Source: a virus | Direction: 5' to 3' (one strand) | IMG/VR virus record: IMGVR_UViG_3300032047_000115 | Location: 1-25,524 of that record | Length of the DNA stretch: 25,524 bases | Shown here: piece by piece, positions 25,044 through 25,524 of the stretch | Position numbering within the stretch: the first letter of the stretch is position 1 | Layout of the letters: each line of letters starts with the position of its first letter | Notes under the pieces: model-generated | Databases searched by the model: none | What the model was told of the DNA's origin: nothing | Seen by the model: the letters and a program-made list of their open reading frames with translations, nothing else | Program-made: the position numbers and the translations under genes

Positions 25044-25342
25044 TAGTATTTCTTGTTAGCTCCAGTGTTAATACCTTGCATTGTTCCTGGACCAGCTGTG
25101 CCAGTACCAGCAGCATTCTTGGTAGATAATTGAGTGGTGCCTTTAGCTTTAGCTTTCTTATTTGTTTTCTTAGCTACTACTTTTGTTTTAGTTTTAGTAG
25201 CATCAGCTGGTGTTGGTGTAGGTGTTGCAGGGAGATCTGCTTTAACTTCTTCTAGTGGAGGTGCGATAGGAGGTGGATCATTGGGTTTGATCTGTGGTAG
25301 ATCAGGAGCCTTAGGTGTTTTAAATAAATTTCCTATACACAT
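25043..25342 (-). CDS. Proline-rich small virion-associated protein, gp7.3-like by position
   Basis: A 99-aa protein directly upstream of and overlapping the portal gene. The N-terminus 'MCIGNLFKTPKAPDLPQIKP' and the following Pro-rich stretch lead to a Lys/Ala/Thr-rich middle and a Gly/Ala/Thr-rich tail with 'GPGTMQGINTG'. T7 gp7.3, also 99 aa and also upstream of gene 8, has a Lys-rich body and a Gly-Ile-Asn ending, and is needed for tail assembly and adsorption. The likeness is in size, place and composition more than in alignable sequence, so function is tentative. Confidence 0.65.
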   Translation of the reverse strand: MCIGNLFKTPKAPDLPQIKPNDPPPIAPPLEEVKADLPATPTPTPADATKTKTKVVAKKTNKKAKAKGTTQLSTKNAAGTGTAGPGTMQGINTGANKKY

Positions 25343-25344
25343 AA

Positions 25345-25524
25345 TTATTCTTTGAGTTGTTGTTTCAATAATTTTATTATTGATAATTGACCTGCTCGAT
25401 AAGCGATCTGTTTAGGATCTAAATTATGATCAGGAAATTTATCAGGAAAACGTTCTTCTAATTCCTCTACAATACGCTCTAGTCTTCCCCAATCAAGCGT
25501 ACTTTGGGAGGTTTGTATTTGCAT
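25345..25524 (-). CDS. Small hypothetical protein (59 aa), possibly partial at 5' end
   Basis: The frame reads 'MQIQTSQSTLDWGRLERIVE...' to 'IKLLKQQLKE' and stops 2 nt before the next ATG. The only available ATG is at the last bases of the window, so the true start may lie outside. The protein is mixed-charge and likely helical. I do not recognise it. The tight spacing to the 99-aa and portal genes supports a real gene in the same transcript. Confidence 0.6.
   Translation of the reverse strand: MQIQTSQSTLDWGRLERIVEELEERFPDKFPDHNLDPKQIAYRAGQLSIIKLLKQQLKE

Overview
The window comes from the virion-structure half of a T7-like podovirus that infects marine picocyanobacteria (a cyanopodovirus of Prochlorococcus or Synechococcus). 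All supported genes lie on the minus strand, so the biological 5'-to-3' order runs from right to left. Two observations support this assignment. Gene order follows phage T7 closely (7.3-like, 8, 9, 10, 11, 12, 13, 14, 15, 16, 17). Between genes 9 and 10 there is a host-derived photosynthesis block with hli and psbA, a hallmark of marine cyanophages. The DNA is fairly AT-rich and tightly packed, with several TAATG stop/start overlaps.

Layout in transcription order: (1) 25524-22585 holds a 59-aa ORF of unknown role, a proline-rich 99-aa protein in the gp7.3 position, the portal (gp8) and the scaffold (gp9). (2) 22584-20285 is an accessory island: a structured leader, hli, psbA (D1), a 38-aa ORF, a probable glutamine-II ('Downstream-peptide') riboswitch, an 18-aa peptide gene with a DUF4278-like start, a secreted beta-barrel-like outer-membrane protein, a 50-aa acidic protein, a hairpin, and a leader with a palindrome and direct repeats. 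(3) 20284-18488 holds the major capsid protein (gp10), a strong UUCG terminator and the tail adaptor (gp11). (4) 18488-5305 holds the nozzle (gp12), gp13, and the ejected core proteins gp14, gp15 and gp16. (5) 5280-1 is a very long tail-fibre gene (gp17), still open at the left edge.

The structural genes build the capsid, portal, tail and ejection apparatus. HLI and D1 probably keep host photosystem II running during infection. The least ordinary features are as follows. The riboswitch and 18-aa leader peptide abut a phage gene for a secreted outer-membrane-like protein, suggesting that glutamine (nitrogen status) controls a phage envelope protein. The internal core protein gp15 ends in an intact M15 (VanY-like) peptidoglycan peptidase domain, while gp16 shows no T7-type transglycosylase. 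The ejected protein gp16 carries a region resembling phage ADP-ribosyltransferase (ART/PARP-like) domains. No tRNA, CRISPR, insertion sequence or integrase was seen. Every call was made by eye without database searches.
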